Assembly: GCA_024752435.1 (NCBI GenBank)
Contig: CP103026.1
Coordinates: 744,001 to 808,000 of the forward strand
Reading direction: 5' to 3'
From: Allantophomopsis cytisporea
Lineage: Eukaryota; Ascomycota; Leotiomycetes; Phacidiales; Phacidiaceae
Length of the DNA: 64,000 nucleotides
Shown here: positions 43,613 to 55,780 of the stretch, piece after piece
How positions within the stretch are numbered: the first letter of the stretch is position 1
Layout of the letters: the number at the start of each line of letters is the position of its first letter
Program-made: the position numbers and the translations under genes
The notes under the pieces: model-generated
Databases searched by the model: none
Told to the model about the DNA's origin: nothing
What the model saw: only the letters and a program-made list of their open reading frames with translations

Positions 43613-46600
43613 ATGAGAGCAGCGCTTCCAGGGAAGCCCCAGGCTAAGCTTCAAGCTGTCTGCACAGGGCATTGGGACGACAAGAGGATTATTGTATGCA
43701 CCAACTATTGAATATTGTGGCGGTGAAGGACTAATTGGTTTCTTACAGGCTTATATCACTGGCAATGCCTTTGTCGTACTCAGTGGTTCGGAAACTATCC
43801 TCCAAACCATATACGATGATGAGAACTCCCATCTCGAAGCCATAGCTTTTGACGAAGCAACGGGGAAGATAGCAACATGCTGCCGCTCAGAAATACGAAT
43901 ATATAAACCATATGGTCTGGGTGAAGGAGCCCTGAAGGTACGTGGAGCCTATCTGGATATTTGATTCGCCGCTTCAGCAGTATTAATAGTACATAGTGGT
44001 CACTACAAGATTCGGTATCACTGGCGAACCCCAACGACCGAGTCACGACATTATGCTGGGGAATAGGAGAAGAGCTCCTTGTAGGAAGTCAAGTCTTATC
44101 GCTATATCAAACCTCCGAAACTCCTCGCTGCATCTGGCAGAAGGAGCTGGCGAATCCAGTCAAATTCGCACAATTCTCATACGACTCGGCTTTCATTGCT
44201 ACTGCCGGACAATATGATCGCCTTGTGAAGGTGTGGAGACGGTTGTCTTTTGGTTCAGATGATGTACGATTTGATATAAGCTATCTTCCGCATCCCGGCG
44301 CGGTGACGAATATACATTGGCGCCGCCCATACCACATCGAGCAAACAATCGAAAATGTACTGTATACAGTCTGCTCGGATAACGTTTTAAGGATTTGGGC
44401 TGCAACAGATCCGCATGGACTTCGGATATTACAGCAATGGGGTCAAGTCGATCTCCAGCAATCGATACAGCCCAGGGCCAATCCAACACATGCCTCAACG
44501 ATTAGACATGTCTTCCTGATTGATAGTCGCGACTTTACGATGGCTACGGAGGGCGCTATATCGTCTTCCGATATGCCTAAAGGAACAGAGGATCATGCAT
44601 TGGAACACTTGGTCGAAGTCGCAAATAGAAGTCCAGAAATTTGTGTAGTTGTGGACGATGAGGGGCACATGTCTGCATGGGGCCTCGAGAATGTCGGGGG
44701 AAAGGTGCGGCTACCAACAAGCATCTTCAATATCGCACATGTCGAAGATTTCAAGCTTATGGGACCTGACTTCTCGTCCGACGAGGGTGATTACGTGCAG
44801 TTTTACAACTTTTGCGACAAAAGTAGTGGCAAGCTTACACTTCTTCTCCACCATTTCGACGGTCGGATTGGTGTGTATGAGAGTAATGTCGCAGAGTTAT
44901 TTGATCCTGTGAAACGATCAGATCGTTTAACGCAAAAAGCAATCTGGACCGGCCATTCGGATGCAATCAAGAAAATCGTACGAAATGTCAGCGGCAAAGC
45001 TGTCGTGTCAAGAACCGATGAGAACGAATGTATAGTTTGGAAGCACCGCGATACGCGCCAGGGCGGAAGGCTTACGCGCCAGAGTATCATCTCTAAAAAC
45101 GAGCATATACACAGGATTTGTGTGTTGCGTGAGGGCAATTTTGTGGTTTTCCTCCATCACCAGAAGCTAACTCTGTGGGACTGTCGGACCTCAGTAGGTG
45201 TACAGGTAGCTACGTGCAACTATACTGTCCTCGGAAAGCCACTTTGCATAATTGTTCTCCCAGAAGTTCATCGAAGTGGACTTGTAGCACATATTGCCAC
45301 AATTACATCGCAGATGAAGGGGATTGTTTGGGAGCTGGAGTTGCCTAGCGATATCGCAATAATGGCAGGCCAAAATGGCACCAATGGTCACAAATCTGCC
45401 TCAATTAAGGAGTTTTGCTCTTTTGATCTCGGCGACTACGACGAACTATCATATGTACTCCCTGTGGATCCAGCTGGTTCAGCTCCAGTTATTTCCGGAT
45501 TTTTGGATACCTTCGCCCGGGACGTCGCCATTTCTTACACAAAAACTGGTCTATTGCGTTCATGGACTGTGAAGATTGATTCCGAGGCTAAGAAGGCTGA
45601 TTGGTTGCAGACATGTTCTGTTGAAACTGGAATTATCGAGCCCTCACTTGCCAGTGGCAGCTCAATCCGAAAAGCAGCACTTGTAAACTCAAATCGGTCA
45701 GATCTCACCATCTGGGACGTACGAGGCGGCCAACTTGAGTATTCTCAGCAATTCGAATCACAAGACACTATTCAGGACTTAGACTGGACATCTACGCCCG
45801 ACGATCAGTCAATCCTTGCCGTAGGCTTTAGGTTTCGTGTGCAGCTACTAGCTCAGATGCGATATGACTATCTCGATAAAGGCCCTGCATGGGCATCGAT
45901 TCGAGAGATTAATATTCGTGATCTGACGCCTCACCCTATTGGAGACTCGACATGGTTGGGCAATGGAAATCTTGTAATTGGTTCTGGTAACCAGCTTTTC
46001 GTTTGTGACAAAACAATTGACGACCCTACGACTGTGAGTAGTCGTCTCAGATCATCCCCAGGGAAGGATCATCATTGGGATCTTTTTGAGGTTGTTACAC
46101 GCCTCAATGGACCACTACCTGTCTTCCATCCTCAATTTCTTGGCCAGTGCATTCTGAGTGGGAAAACGACTTTGACACACCGGATTCTCATCACGTTGAA
46201 TACCATCCTAAAGTTTAGGGGCGAGGATGAGCCTATTGACAATCTCCTGGGGATGAATCTAGATGATTTTTATGAAAGCGATGAGGTATGTATACAATAG
46301 CACGACCACAACTGAATGTGACTAATTTAGGCAGGCACTCTCGCAAGCTAAATCAAATGGCGGGATAAAATCATCTTTTGCTGATCTCTCAGGACCATCC
46401 GATGATGATGAAGAGGCGGTCACCGAAGCATTTGCAGCATCGCTAAATGAGAGGTTGACTACAACAACTATCCCGCAGCTATCATCACAAGAGCAAATGC
46501 ATCTAGTAGACATGATTGAATGCATAGCTCTAGTTGAAAAGCAGCGACGATCAATGGACGATAATGCTGCACGTTTTGTCTTGTTCTTTAGACAGCACGT

Positions 46601-47926
46601 GCTGAGAAGACATAGAGCAAAGGATCTCAATTTGTCCTGGCGTGAGATTAACTGGGCATACCACAGTAATAGTCAAGATATATTGCTCGATATTGTTTCC
46701 AAGCAATTCCATGGCCGAATGTTATGGGAGCATGCAAGAGAGAGTGGTATATTTATGTGGATGACTGATGCAGCTGCTGTTGTGGGTATTTGTACCTTAC
46801 ATGAGTGAATTTTCAGCTAATATCTTTTACAGAAACAACAGTTCGAGGCTATTGCTCGCAACGAGTACACCAAGAGTGATATGAAGAATCCAATTGATTG
46901 TAGTTTGTACTATATTGCTCTTAGGAAGAAGACTGTGTTGCAAGGTCTATGGCGTATGGCTGGCTGGAACCGTGAGCAAGCAGCTACTCAACGCTTGTTA
47001 GCAAACAACTTCCAAGAGTCGAAGTGGAAGACTGCCGCACTTAAAAACGCATACGCATTGCTTGGCAAACGTCGATACGGTAGGTCAAGATTTGTGGATT
47101 TGAACGATGTTATACTGATACATCGATAGAATATGCCGCCACATTTTTCCTACTCGCAGATCAGCTCAAGGACGCAGTAAATGTTTGTCTCACTCAACTC
47201 AAAGATGTTCAATTAGCCATTGCAATTGCCCGAGTCTATGAGGGTGATGATAGTCCTGTACTGCGAGATATTATAGAAGACAAGATCTTGCCTTTTGCTG
47301 CAGCTGAAGGAAATCGATGGCTTGCATCCTGGGCATTCTGGATGCTGCGCCGAAGAGACATGGCTGTTCGCGCTCTCATCGTAGGTTACCACTTACACCT
47401 GTTGATCGCCATTCACTAATTCGTGCACAGTCACCTGTTTACACGTTGCTCGAGTCACCTCAGTCGCCCGATTTGCACTCGAAGTCGTTCTTGACAGATG
47501 ATCCTGCTCTGGTAGTACTGTATGCTCAACTTAGACGAAAGACACTCCAGACTCTGCAAGGTGCTTCTAAAGTCACTCCAAAAGTCGAGTGGGAATTTGT
47601 CCTGCACAGTGCGCAGTTGTATGATCGAATGGGCTGTGATCTCTTGGCTCTTGACTTGGGTGAGTGGCTGCAAATCACACATGGACTGTTCAATGCTAAT
47701 AGTTACAGTGCGGAATTGGGAGTTCTTATTATTACCACCAAACAAACCCCTTTCTTTGGAGGCCCCACCAGATCCTCGACGGATGCTTCGTAGGAGAAGT
47801 TCTCTTGTGGTGGCCGATCTGCCTCCACCGATACACTCTGAACCCTCATTCAAAGGGAAGAAGCCTCCTGCAGCCGTCTTTGAAGAGCCGGAAGCAAACT
47901 CGCTACTGGATAGCTTCGGGTTTTAA
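43613..47926 (+). CDS. RAV1: RAVE complex subunit Rav1 (V-ATPase assembly)
   Basis: Eight exons: 43613..43693, 43749..43937, 43997..46285, 46335..46781, 46833..47079, 47130..47380, 47431..47659, 47709..47926; 1316 residues. All joins keep frame; exon 4 uses a GTGGGT donor and exon 4's acceptor is the CAG at 46332-46334. The N-terminal half is WD40-like (VKFAQFSYDSAFIATAGQYD, DRLVKVWRRLSF, VLYTVCSDNVLRIWA, WTGHSDAIKKIVRNVSGK). The second half is the Rav1 C-terminal domain (SWREINWAYHSNSQDILLDI, PIDCSLYYIALRKKTVLQGL, LWRMAGWNREQAATQRLL). RAVE (Rav1, Rav2, Skp1) rejoins V1 and V0 sectors of the vacuolar H+-ATPase. The protein ends in the short tail EANSLLDSFGF. Length matches yeast Rav1 (about 1350). 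Confidence 0.95.
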
Positions 47927-48471
47927 ATACATATTATGGCTGGAGCATGTGCATGGCGTTTGAAGCTTCGATATACCCTTCTGGCAGTAATTGTAGCGAA
48001 TTGGAAATACTTCTGCATGCAAATGGTGAATATCACTATTGTTGTGAGTGATAAGACTCCATGTTGATTTAGAGTTCACAGAATCCTACGCGGTAAACTT
48101 TATCAATGAGCATGACTTGACCAAAAATTGATAATAAAGAGAGTAAATAATATGTGCGCACGTTTCAAAGTTTGCAACCTTCTATGCTGGGAAGCGGATG
48201 ACATCAAGGACCTTATCTCCGGATGGCTATGGCGCCATTGATTACGGATAGGCTGTGATAGAATCACTATGAACGGCAATTATTTCCCCACCTTTGCTGA
48301 CAGTATTACCAAGCTCCAAGAAATTTATCCTAATGCCTTCGCCATGAACAACCCTTGAAATTGATCGCATTCACAGTCCTGCAGGTTTCGCGCATTCCAC
48401 TGCATTGTGGAAGCGCCGACGCAGCAAATATCGAGCTTCAACGAATTCCCGAAAGAGATTCGGCAGACATC
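47927..48471. other. Intergenic
   Basis: No gene seen. An ATG at about 48342 begins a 4-codon frame, a possible upstream open reading frame in the leader of the OPT transporter gene. Confidence 0.35.
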
Positions 48472-50777
48472 ATGGCTCCAGACCGAGGTGCTGCCATCGC
48501 ACAGGCTCGAATTTCAGATGAGTCGCAGGATGCGGATACTACGCCCAGGCAGCGACGGCGGAGCGAAGCAGTAAGATTCATGGCTGAGCATGCCGATGAA
48601 GGGCAAAACTTTACGCTGCGAGGAATACTTGTCGGATTGGGTGTGGGACTCATTATCTGTTTCTCGAATATGTATTTTGGCTTGCAAGTATGTACTATTC
48701 CTAAGCCTTGACTGTAAATATATGAGGGTACATACTGATTGGAGTCATAGTCTGGTTGGATCAGTAGTATGAGTATGCCCGCGTCGCTCATTGGTTTCGC
48801 ATTCTTCAAAACTCTTTCGAAACATCTCGAACTACCATTCACGCCCGTCGAGAACGTCCTCGTGCAAACTGTCGCCGGATCAATGGGCACCATGCCCTTG
48901 GGCTGCGGGTTCGTTGGCGTCATGCCGGCTCTTAACTACATGCTGAAGAGTGAGGAGTCCGGCCCTATATTCTTGAGTCTGTGGAAATTGATTCTGTGGG
49001 CGCTGGGTCTATGTTTCTTTGGGGTGGTGTTTGCTGTACCACTGAGGAGGCAGGTTATCATTCGGGAGAAACTGAAATTCCCGAGTGGTACGGCTACAGC
49101 TTTGATGATTGGCGTTTTGCATGGGAAAACAGAGGCCGCGACCTTGAGGAACACTGAAATTGACATTCACTATGAACAAGATGTCACTGGGCAGGACTCT
49201 GGTGATATAGAGGAGCTTGTACATGATTCGGATGCTGAAAGATCTCTGGGCATTCGCGAGCAAGAAGCTGAACAATTGGAAGCTGATAGGAGGAGTGACT
49301 GGAAGGGCCGGGTTAAATTACTTGTGATATCTTTCGCTATCTCTGGCATATACACTCTCGCTACATATTTCTTTCCGATTCTTCGAAACCTTCCAGTTTT
49401 TGGCATGGCGCTGGCACAAAATTGGTTGTGGACGTTAAATCCATCTTTTGCATATGTTGGCCAGGGTATCATTATGGGACCGGCTACAACTTTACATATG
49501 CTCCTAGGAGCTATTGTGGGCTGGGGTGTACTTTCACCGCTGGCGAAGAAAAAAGGATGGGCTCCAGCCGCTGTTGATGATTGGGAGGGTGGAAGTAAGG
49601 GATGGATTGTCTGGATATCTCTTGCTATCATGCTTGCAGATTCTATCATCAATCTAGGTTACATTGCAGTCCAGCCAATATGGAAGATTAGTCTGCCATA
49701 TTTCAAGGATGCTCGATTAAAAGCTGGCCAAGGAGATTGGAAAGGTCTTCTTCGACTCCAGAAAGTTTCTATTGGTTACAAACCCATTGCGGGTAGAGAT
49801 AGATCATTAGAGAGAACAGAACGCAGCCAGAGAGAGGAGGAGGCAGAGGAGGCAAAGAACCTCCCTGAGCCAGATGCTCCCCCTGAGCATCTTGTCAGCA
49901 ATCGCACAGTCTGGATTGGCCTAGTCGCCTCCATTGCATTTTGTGTTGTAACCATTCGCATCGTCTTTGGGGCTTTGGTGCCTCTGTATGCCACCATAAC
50001 GGCTGTCTTTATGGCTCTTGTTTTATCCATTATGGGTGTTCGAGCCCTTGGAGAAACGGATCTCAATCCCGTTTCGGGAATTAGCAAGCTTGCTCAGTTG
50101 TTCTTCGCCGTCATCATTCCGCAGTCGAACAAAAACTCTGTTCTCATCAATTTGATTGCAGGAGCTATATCCGAGGCAGGTGCTCTCCAGGCTGGAGATC
50201 TGATGCAAGATCTAAAGACTGGCCACATTCTTGGCGCAGCACCAAACGCGCAATTCTGGGGACAAATAGTTGGCAGTACCGTGGGCGCTATTGTCAGCGC
50301 TTTGATTTACAGGCTATATACTAGTGTTTACACAGTTCCTGGAGATTTGTTCCAGGTGCCAACTGGGTATGTGTGGATATTCACAGCGAGACTTGTCACT
50401 GGGCAGGGTTTACCGCCAATGGCATGGCAGTGGGCTTTGGGTGCGGCACTGATATTTACTGTGACAACAGTTGTGAGGATTGTGGGAACAGGGAAGTGGT
50501 GGCAATCTTATGTGCCCGGTGGGATTGCTGTTGCTGTTGGTAAGTCGCAATCTTTTGCTCAGGGTGATCACGGCTAACCTTACACGCAGGAATGTACAAT
50601 GTACCTTCTTTCACACTTGCTCGGGCTATTGGGGGTGTGCTGAATTGGTACTGGCTATCATACCTCCGAAAGGGAGAAACACCTATCATCGTGCTGGCTA
50701 GCGGATTGATCCTGGGTGAAGGGGTTGTGAGCATCGTTAATCTGCTGTTAGCAAGTTTGCAGGTACCTCACCTTTAA
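48472..50777 (+). CDS. OPT-family oligopeptide/metal-chelate transporter
   Basis: Exons 48472..48687, 48751..50539, 50590..50777; 730 residues. The start at 48472 (MAPDRGAA) is the first ATG in frame; a 57-residue polar N-terminus precedes the first membrane segment (ILVGLGVGLIICFSNMYFGL, split at its end by intron 1). About 14-16 hydrophobic segments follow. SGWISSMSMPASLIGFAFFK and NSVLINLIAGAISEAGALQA match the OPT superfamily, nearer to the YSL/bacterial-type branch than to yeast Opt1. The protein ends in LLLASLQVPHL. A cytoplasmic loop around residue 350-390 is rich in Arg/Glu. Such proteins import small peptides or metal chelates at the plasma or vacuolar membrane with protons. Substrate cannot be told. 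The last GTACCT just before the stop might be a donor, but the VPHL end looks natural. Confidence 0.9.
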
Positions 50778-50898
50778 ATGCATAATGAAAAGTCATGATT
50801 ATGGTTCTGTACGCCTCAGGTGACCCTGCAATCACATAAATCTTATATTCATCTTGAAAACGGGAGACGACAAGTCTCAAGCGATAGTTTATATTGGT

Positions 50899-52597
50899 CT
50901 ATCGCATCTTCCACGTTTGTGTCTTAACACTGCCATCCATCAAAGACCAAGATATTCCCACATCGAGTGCTCTCGAGTTGTCATCTGGAACGGAGTACTC
51001 AATTTCACCAACAAGCTTCTCGCCAGCCTTGCGTGGCTCGCTTGACTCAGTGTTGTCAATGAGCAAGACACCCTGTCTCCAATGTGTCTCCTTGCCTGCT
51101 GGTCCTGTAGTGAAAGCATTTCCTTTGCTGCCCTTCTTGGCCCACTCCTCTGCCTTGGCATCCACAGGTACGGTGTCGTTTCGTAAAGGCATAAAGAATG
51201 TATCAAACCAAACGATGAAGCCATCTAAGGCATCAATGTCCTCCTTCAAAGTCGCCTCGTACTTGCGCTTGAAGACGAGGTCTTTCACAGTAGTGGAGTG
51301 AAGCTCCAACTGCAAGAAGGGATATGGCTCTGCGGCTACAGTCTTTGTTGGCATGTGCAACACTTGCGCATCATCATGGATTCCAGCTTGCATGGCCTTC
51401 ATGTCAAATCCGTAAACATCCCTCCAAAATGCGATGTGATCCGAAACATAGTCGGGATCAGCAGCAGGTGCAATCCACATATTCATGTGACTTGGAACCA
51501 TGAGCCCATCCTCTCTCAGATATCGGTCTCTGGCGTATATTACACTGTCGAACATAGCTTCGTACAACAAGCAGTATCCCATCCATTCGCTGACGATTAT
51601 GTCGACTTTGTCAACTGGGAGGGTCACCTCCTCGATCTTGCCCCTCAGACAGGTAATTTTATCGGCAAAGCCATTGTTGAAGATGTTCTCGCGGGCCTTG
51701 TCGATGATAGCGGAGTTATCGACAGAGATGACGCGGGCAGCACCTGCCTTGGCGCAGAACATACTAAGAATACCAGTTCCACAGCCAACATCAAGGACAG
51801 TCTTGCCTGCGAAAAGGTGCTTGTTCTGGTAAATGAAGTCCCTGTACGCATCGGTACGAACAGTATCCTTGAGCATAACCTCATGGATATCTATTTGAGT
51901 CAGCCTACAGTCTTTGTAGTTCATGTCAGAGAGAAAATCTACCATTGTAAGAGTAGGAGCTGAAGTAATGAGAGTCGTCATCTCTCTTCTCCTCCTTCAC
52001 CTCACCATCTGAGGACTTCGATGGTCCAGCAGCAGATTTATCATTCCAACGCTCATCCAGAGTCTTCTTCACAGTGTCACGATAGTCCGTAAATTGTGAC
52101 TGTGTCTTCTTGAGCTCCTCCTCGAGTTCAGCAATGCGCGCAATGAGATTCGAGGATCCATCGTCGCCGTTGGCTCCTTGAGAAGGCTCTGGGAGATCGT
52201 CCAGGTTAAACAAGAAAGCGTCATCCTCCAGAACTGGGTGAAGATATTTTTGATCCTCAAAGTCCTGAGCAGACAGCAAATCAGCGCTCACTGTCTTTTG
52301 CGCCTTGACTTCTGAACGAATGTAGTTTACAAGCTTGATGGTGCCGTAAAAATCAAGTGCAAACTTTTGCTTGAGGGCCAAAAAATCAAAGTTGTGTTGC
52401 TTCACTGTATATGCGAGCATCGACTCAACGTCTGGGAATATTTCGCTGTCGAGCAGAGAGACAATTTGTTGTTGTTCCTCCTCTTCAGGCTCTGCGTCTT
52501 CCCATCCCTCATCATTCTTGAGATCAAGAATATCAGAGGTCTCTGAGCCGCTTGAAGAGGCGGCATATTTCTCGATAATTGGGACGGTGGAAGACAT
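50899..52597 (-). CDS. Protein arginine N-methyltransferase, PRMT3 type, with degenerate zinc finger
   Basis: Join on the minus strand: 52597..51943 and 51890..50899; 548 residues; intron 52 nt. The N-terminal 220 residues hold an acidic segment and a PRMT3-like module (DSEIFPDVESMLAYTVKQHN followed by LDFYGTIKLVNYIR). In PRMT3 this module is a C2H2 zinc finger that binds ribosomal protein uS5; here only the last His remains and both Cys and the first His are replaced. A coiled coil (IARIAELEEELKKTQSQF) follows. The catalytic part is intact: SAM-binding VLDVGCGTGILSMF, the double-E loop SEWMGYCLLYEAMF and the THW loop (KETHWRQGVLLID). It should make monomethyl- and asymmetric dimethylarginine (type I) in the cytosol. 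The gene is transcribed toward the OPT gene (convergent ends, about 120 bp apart). Confidence 0.93.
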
Positions 52598-53112
52598 TTT
52601 CGGTCAGGTCGTTGAAGAATTGTCTGAATCCCAAATTCTTGCGATTCAAAAATATTGAGATGCAACTCAAAGATTCTGCCCGTCTCCGAGAATTTTGGTT
52701 ATCGATAAAGAGCACGTGCAGATAAACAATTTCGAGGACTTGGCGAAAATGGGTACGGAGTAATAGTCCATGTATACAAATATCGTGAATTAGAAATGGC
52801 AATTTCGAATTACAATGCTCAAAATACTGAGAAGAGATTCCAAAGGCACTCATAAGTTATCTCATAATTTTGACGCTGGATATATGATTTAACTATATTC
52901 ATTGCACTAAATCACAACATCATAGAGTAAATACCCCAACATTGAGTGAGTTCTCATTCGAGTTAAGCGACGTCATATAAATCTCAGCGACAGCGCCTTG
53001 TGGTATTACTACTATCAGTTGAATACACGCTCTTTACGCAGAACCCTACATACTCAATCTATCGAAACACAAGCCAAGCTCTACTTGATTATTTGCAGAT
53101 CAGCCCCTCAGT
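52598..53112. other. Bidirectional promoter region
   Basis: Divergent spacer between the PRMT3-like gene and JAC1. Nothing else recognised. Confidence 0.4.
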
Positions 53113-53874
53113 ATGCAAACTTCATTGCGACCAGCACTTCGTGGAGGCCTTCGACAGCTCCGCCGTTCACACAAGGTCTCAGCGCCGAGCAATTCAATCA
53201 GGTCTTCTAGCATTACTACAACGGCGAATCAGAACTCTGCTATAACCTCTAAAATATGCCAAGCAGCATCACTAAAACTCTCTCGAGTTGAACGTTGTTA
53301 TATTTCTACAGAGGCATCGAGCAATGAGCAGCCGGGGCCTCAAACACACTACGAATTCTTCCCTAAGACACTTCCCGAGGGACCACCACCGAAAGGACCT
53401 TTTGTCATAGATATCAAACAGCTTCGCAAAGAGTTTTTGCAACTACAAGCAAAAGCGCATCCCGATATGCACCCTCAGGAGAACAAGCGCAAAGCAGAAG
53501 GCCTCTCTGCTCGGATTAACGAGGCCTATAAGACACTTCAAAATCCACTTCTACGAGCGCAATATCTGCTATCACTAAGAGGCATAAATATAGCTGAGGA
53601 TGAGACAGCTAAGGTGGAGGATCCAGAGTTGTTAATGGAGGTGCTTGACGCGCGAGAGGAGATCGAGGCTGCGCAGGAAGAAGAGGAGCTTGCTGAAATG
53701 AAGCAAATCAATGACGAAAGAATATCAGAAAGTGAGGCTATTCTGGATACGGCTTTCCAAAATGACGATGTGGCGATGGCAATGGCAGAGGCTGTGAAGC
53801 TGAGATATTGGGTAAATATTAAGGATAGTCTCGACGGGTGGGAAAAGGGCAAGCCTGTTGTGTTAGAGCATTAA
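53113..53874 (+). CDS. JAC1: Mitochondrial J-type co-chaperone Jac1/HscB
   Basis: Intronless, 253 residues. The N-terminal about 65 residues are rich in Arg/Ser/Thr with no acidic residues until late, a mitochondrial targeting presequence. The J domain begins at HYEFFPKTLPEG and carries the HPD triad in LQAKAHPDMHPQENKRKAEG. ARINEAYKTLQNPLLRAQYL is the typical J-domain end, and the C-terminal helical part (LLMEVLDAREEIEAAQEE) is the HSCB domain that binds the Fe-S scaffold Isu. Jac1 recruits the Hsp70 Ssq1 or Ssc1 to move nascent Fe-S clusters off Isu in the matrix. HscB of animals has an N-terminal zinc-binding domain; none is seen here, as in yeast. Confidence 0.94.
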   Translation: MQTSLRPALRGGLRQLRRSHKVSAPSNSIRSSSITTTANQNSAITSKICQAASLKLSRVERCYISTEASSNEQPGPQTHYEFFPKTLPEGPPPKGPFVIDIKQLRKEFLQLQAKAHPDMHPQENKRKAEGLSARINEAYKTLQNPLLRAQYLLSLRGINIAEDETAKVEDPELLMEVLDAREEIEAAQEEEELAEMKQINDERISESEAILDTAFQNDDVAMAMAEAVKLRYWVNIKDSLDGWEKGKPVVLEH

Positions 53875-54649
53875 ACCAGCGAATTCACGTTCAGGCAGAT
53901 AGATATTAATAAACCGGTAATCAAACAAATTCCACTCCTGTTGTACGTCATTCGGTTCTGTAAATCCTGTACGTGGTTGAGAATAGATTTGTCAAATTGA
54001 TCGCTATATGGAGAAGGAAAAATTCACAACGCAGGTCCGATACTGCGAACATCCTCAATATCGACTTTTTAGGACATTGTTTTGAGCATTACTCACCTGA
54101 CGTTGTAAGGCATCCTCTCTTAATTAGTTACTAAACGTAGCCATGATACCCCTTTTACTTTTGGATTTCTCCTAAGCTCATTACAATTAGATACTTATCT
54201 ATTGAGATTGCACAGCATACTCCTTCAGTAAAAGACTAGTAGAGAGGTGGAAAGGTGAATGGTATTCGTACAAATGTAGCTTTTGATATAAAGGAGGGAA
54301 TAAACGAGCTTCAAGTTGTATAAGGGGGCTTAAGTCAAATTATTAGTTTTAAACGCAAGGCTTGAAATATAGTATGGTAGACGCAATAACATTCCCCTGA
54401 ATTTTTAAATCTCGATTCTCTGAGTTCATTGTGCTTAGCACATTTTACTGCAACTTGCAAAATATGTAATAGTAACGCAAAACTCATAGAAGGGTATATA
54501 TCTTTGATTTTGTCTACGGGATCTGAGCATCACCAGATCTGCTCAAGGCTGTAGAGGTCTGACACACTGCACAAATTGTCCTTTTCCCTGTCACCTAAAC
54601 GCCACTACTCCAATATATGCCATGCCTGCTCACAACGAATATAATGCGA
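53875..54649. other. Convergent spacer, AT-rich
   Basis: About 0.8 kb between convergent stop codons. AT-rich and without gene signals; parts are probably 3' UTRs of JAC1 and NSA2. Confidence 0.45.
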
Positions 54650-55538
54650 TTAAACAAGAAGAACGCTGTAAATATGTTAGTCAAATTCAACCATAAACTT
54701 GGATCACAACTTACGCATTGACGCAACCATCGTTCTCACAGTTGTTGGTAATCTGTGCCCATCTACCCCAAACGACCTTTCCACCAGCAGTCACCAAACC
54801 CAACTCGGAAACGTTGACTTCGATGATGGTACCCTTAGTCAAAACACCCAACTGAGTGTACATAGGGTTTTGTGGGTTCTTCTTGACGCTGATAATTGGC
54901 AACTGAACAGTAACACCAAGCTCTGGGTGGGTGACATTGGCCTTCTTGTAACGGAGACCCATAGGGCGGATGAAACGCTCGTACTTGACAGGTCTACGAG
55001 TGAAATCCGGTCCAACGAAAGTAGGCTTGGTGATCATTCTCTTCCATCCCTTCTTCGCGGTCTTCTTTCCAGTCTTTACGACCTTGAACATCTCCTCCTC
55101 AGCAATACCTCTAACCTTTGGCAGAGGAACACTGAACTTAGCAGCTTTCTCAGCACGCTTGTTTTTAATGGCACTGGACAAAGCCTTGGCGTTGGTTGGG
55201 TTCGAACGATCGAGCAAGTACTGTGGGATAGGAGTACTGGATGGCTCGGCTGGAGCAGAAGACTTGACGTTGCGCTCCTCGTGGGCCTTGATTTGCTTTT
55301 TCATCTGGATCTTCTCATGGTGACGCTTCTTCTGCATCAACTTCGCACGAAGACCAGTCAGCTTCTGAGCATCTTGGGATGCCTGATGACCCTCTCTGGC
55401 GGTACGCTTGCGGGCACGCTCTTCGTGATCAAGTCGGCGACCTAATTTATCATTTAGCAAGAGTTTGCAGCGATTATTGTTTCATTATAACCTACCATGC
55501 AGCTTGCGCCACCTTTCCATATACTCATTTTGAGGCAT
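54650..55538 (-). CDS. NSA2: Ribosome biogenesis protein Nsa2
   Basis: Join on the minus strand: 55538..55496, 55441..54715, 54665..54650; 261 residues, the same as yeast Nsa2. Exon 3 is only 16 nt and encodes the conserved tail NAVLLV. The protein starts MPQNEYMERWRKLHGRRLDH and has a highly basic helical N-terminus (RARKRTAREGHQ, LRAKLMQKKRHHEK). The C-terminal two thirds form an S8e-like beta domain (GVTVQLPIISVKKNPQNPMY, TKGTIIEVNVSELGLVT). Nsa2 is an assembly factor of pre-60S particles needed for 27S rRNA processing, in nucleolus and nucleoplasm. Its neighbour encodes a mitochondrial ribosomal protein in divergent orientation; the short gap (242 bp between start codons) could let both be controlled together. 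Confidence 0.96.
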
Positions 55539-55780
55539 ATTGAGTTATCAAAGAGTGTGATCTGGAAAAATAAGCGGTGGTTGTGGGGTTGAAATAATCT
55601 TTCAGCCTGTCGCGCTCATTAAAAGTTTCTGGAGGGCGATAAAGTCGATAACCTTTAGCGCCATTCCAGATTTCCCGACCCGCTTACATAAGCATCGACA
55701 GTTGCAACTTTCCTATGAGCTCGACGTTTAGCAGAGGGAAATATTCTTAGACATCAATTGACGCCCCGTCACACGCCAAA

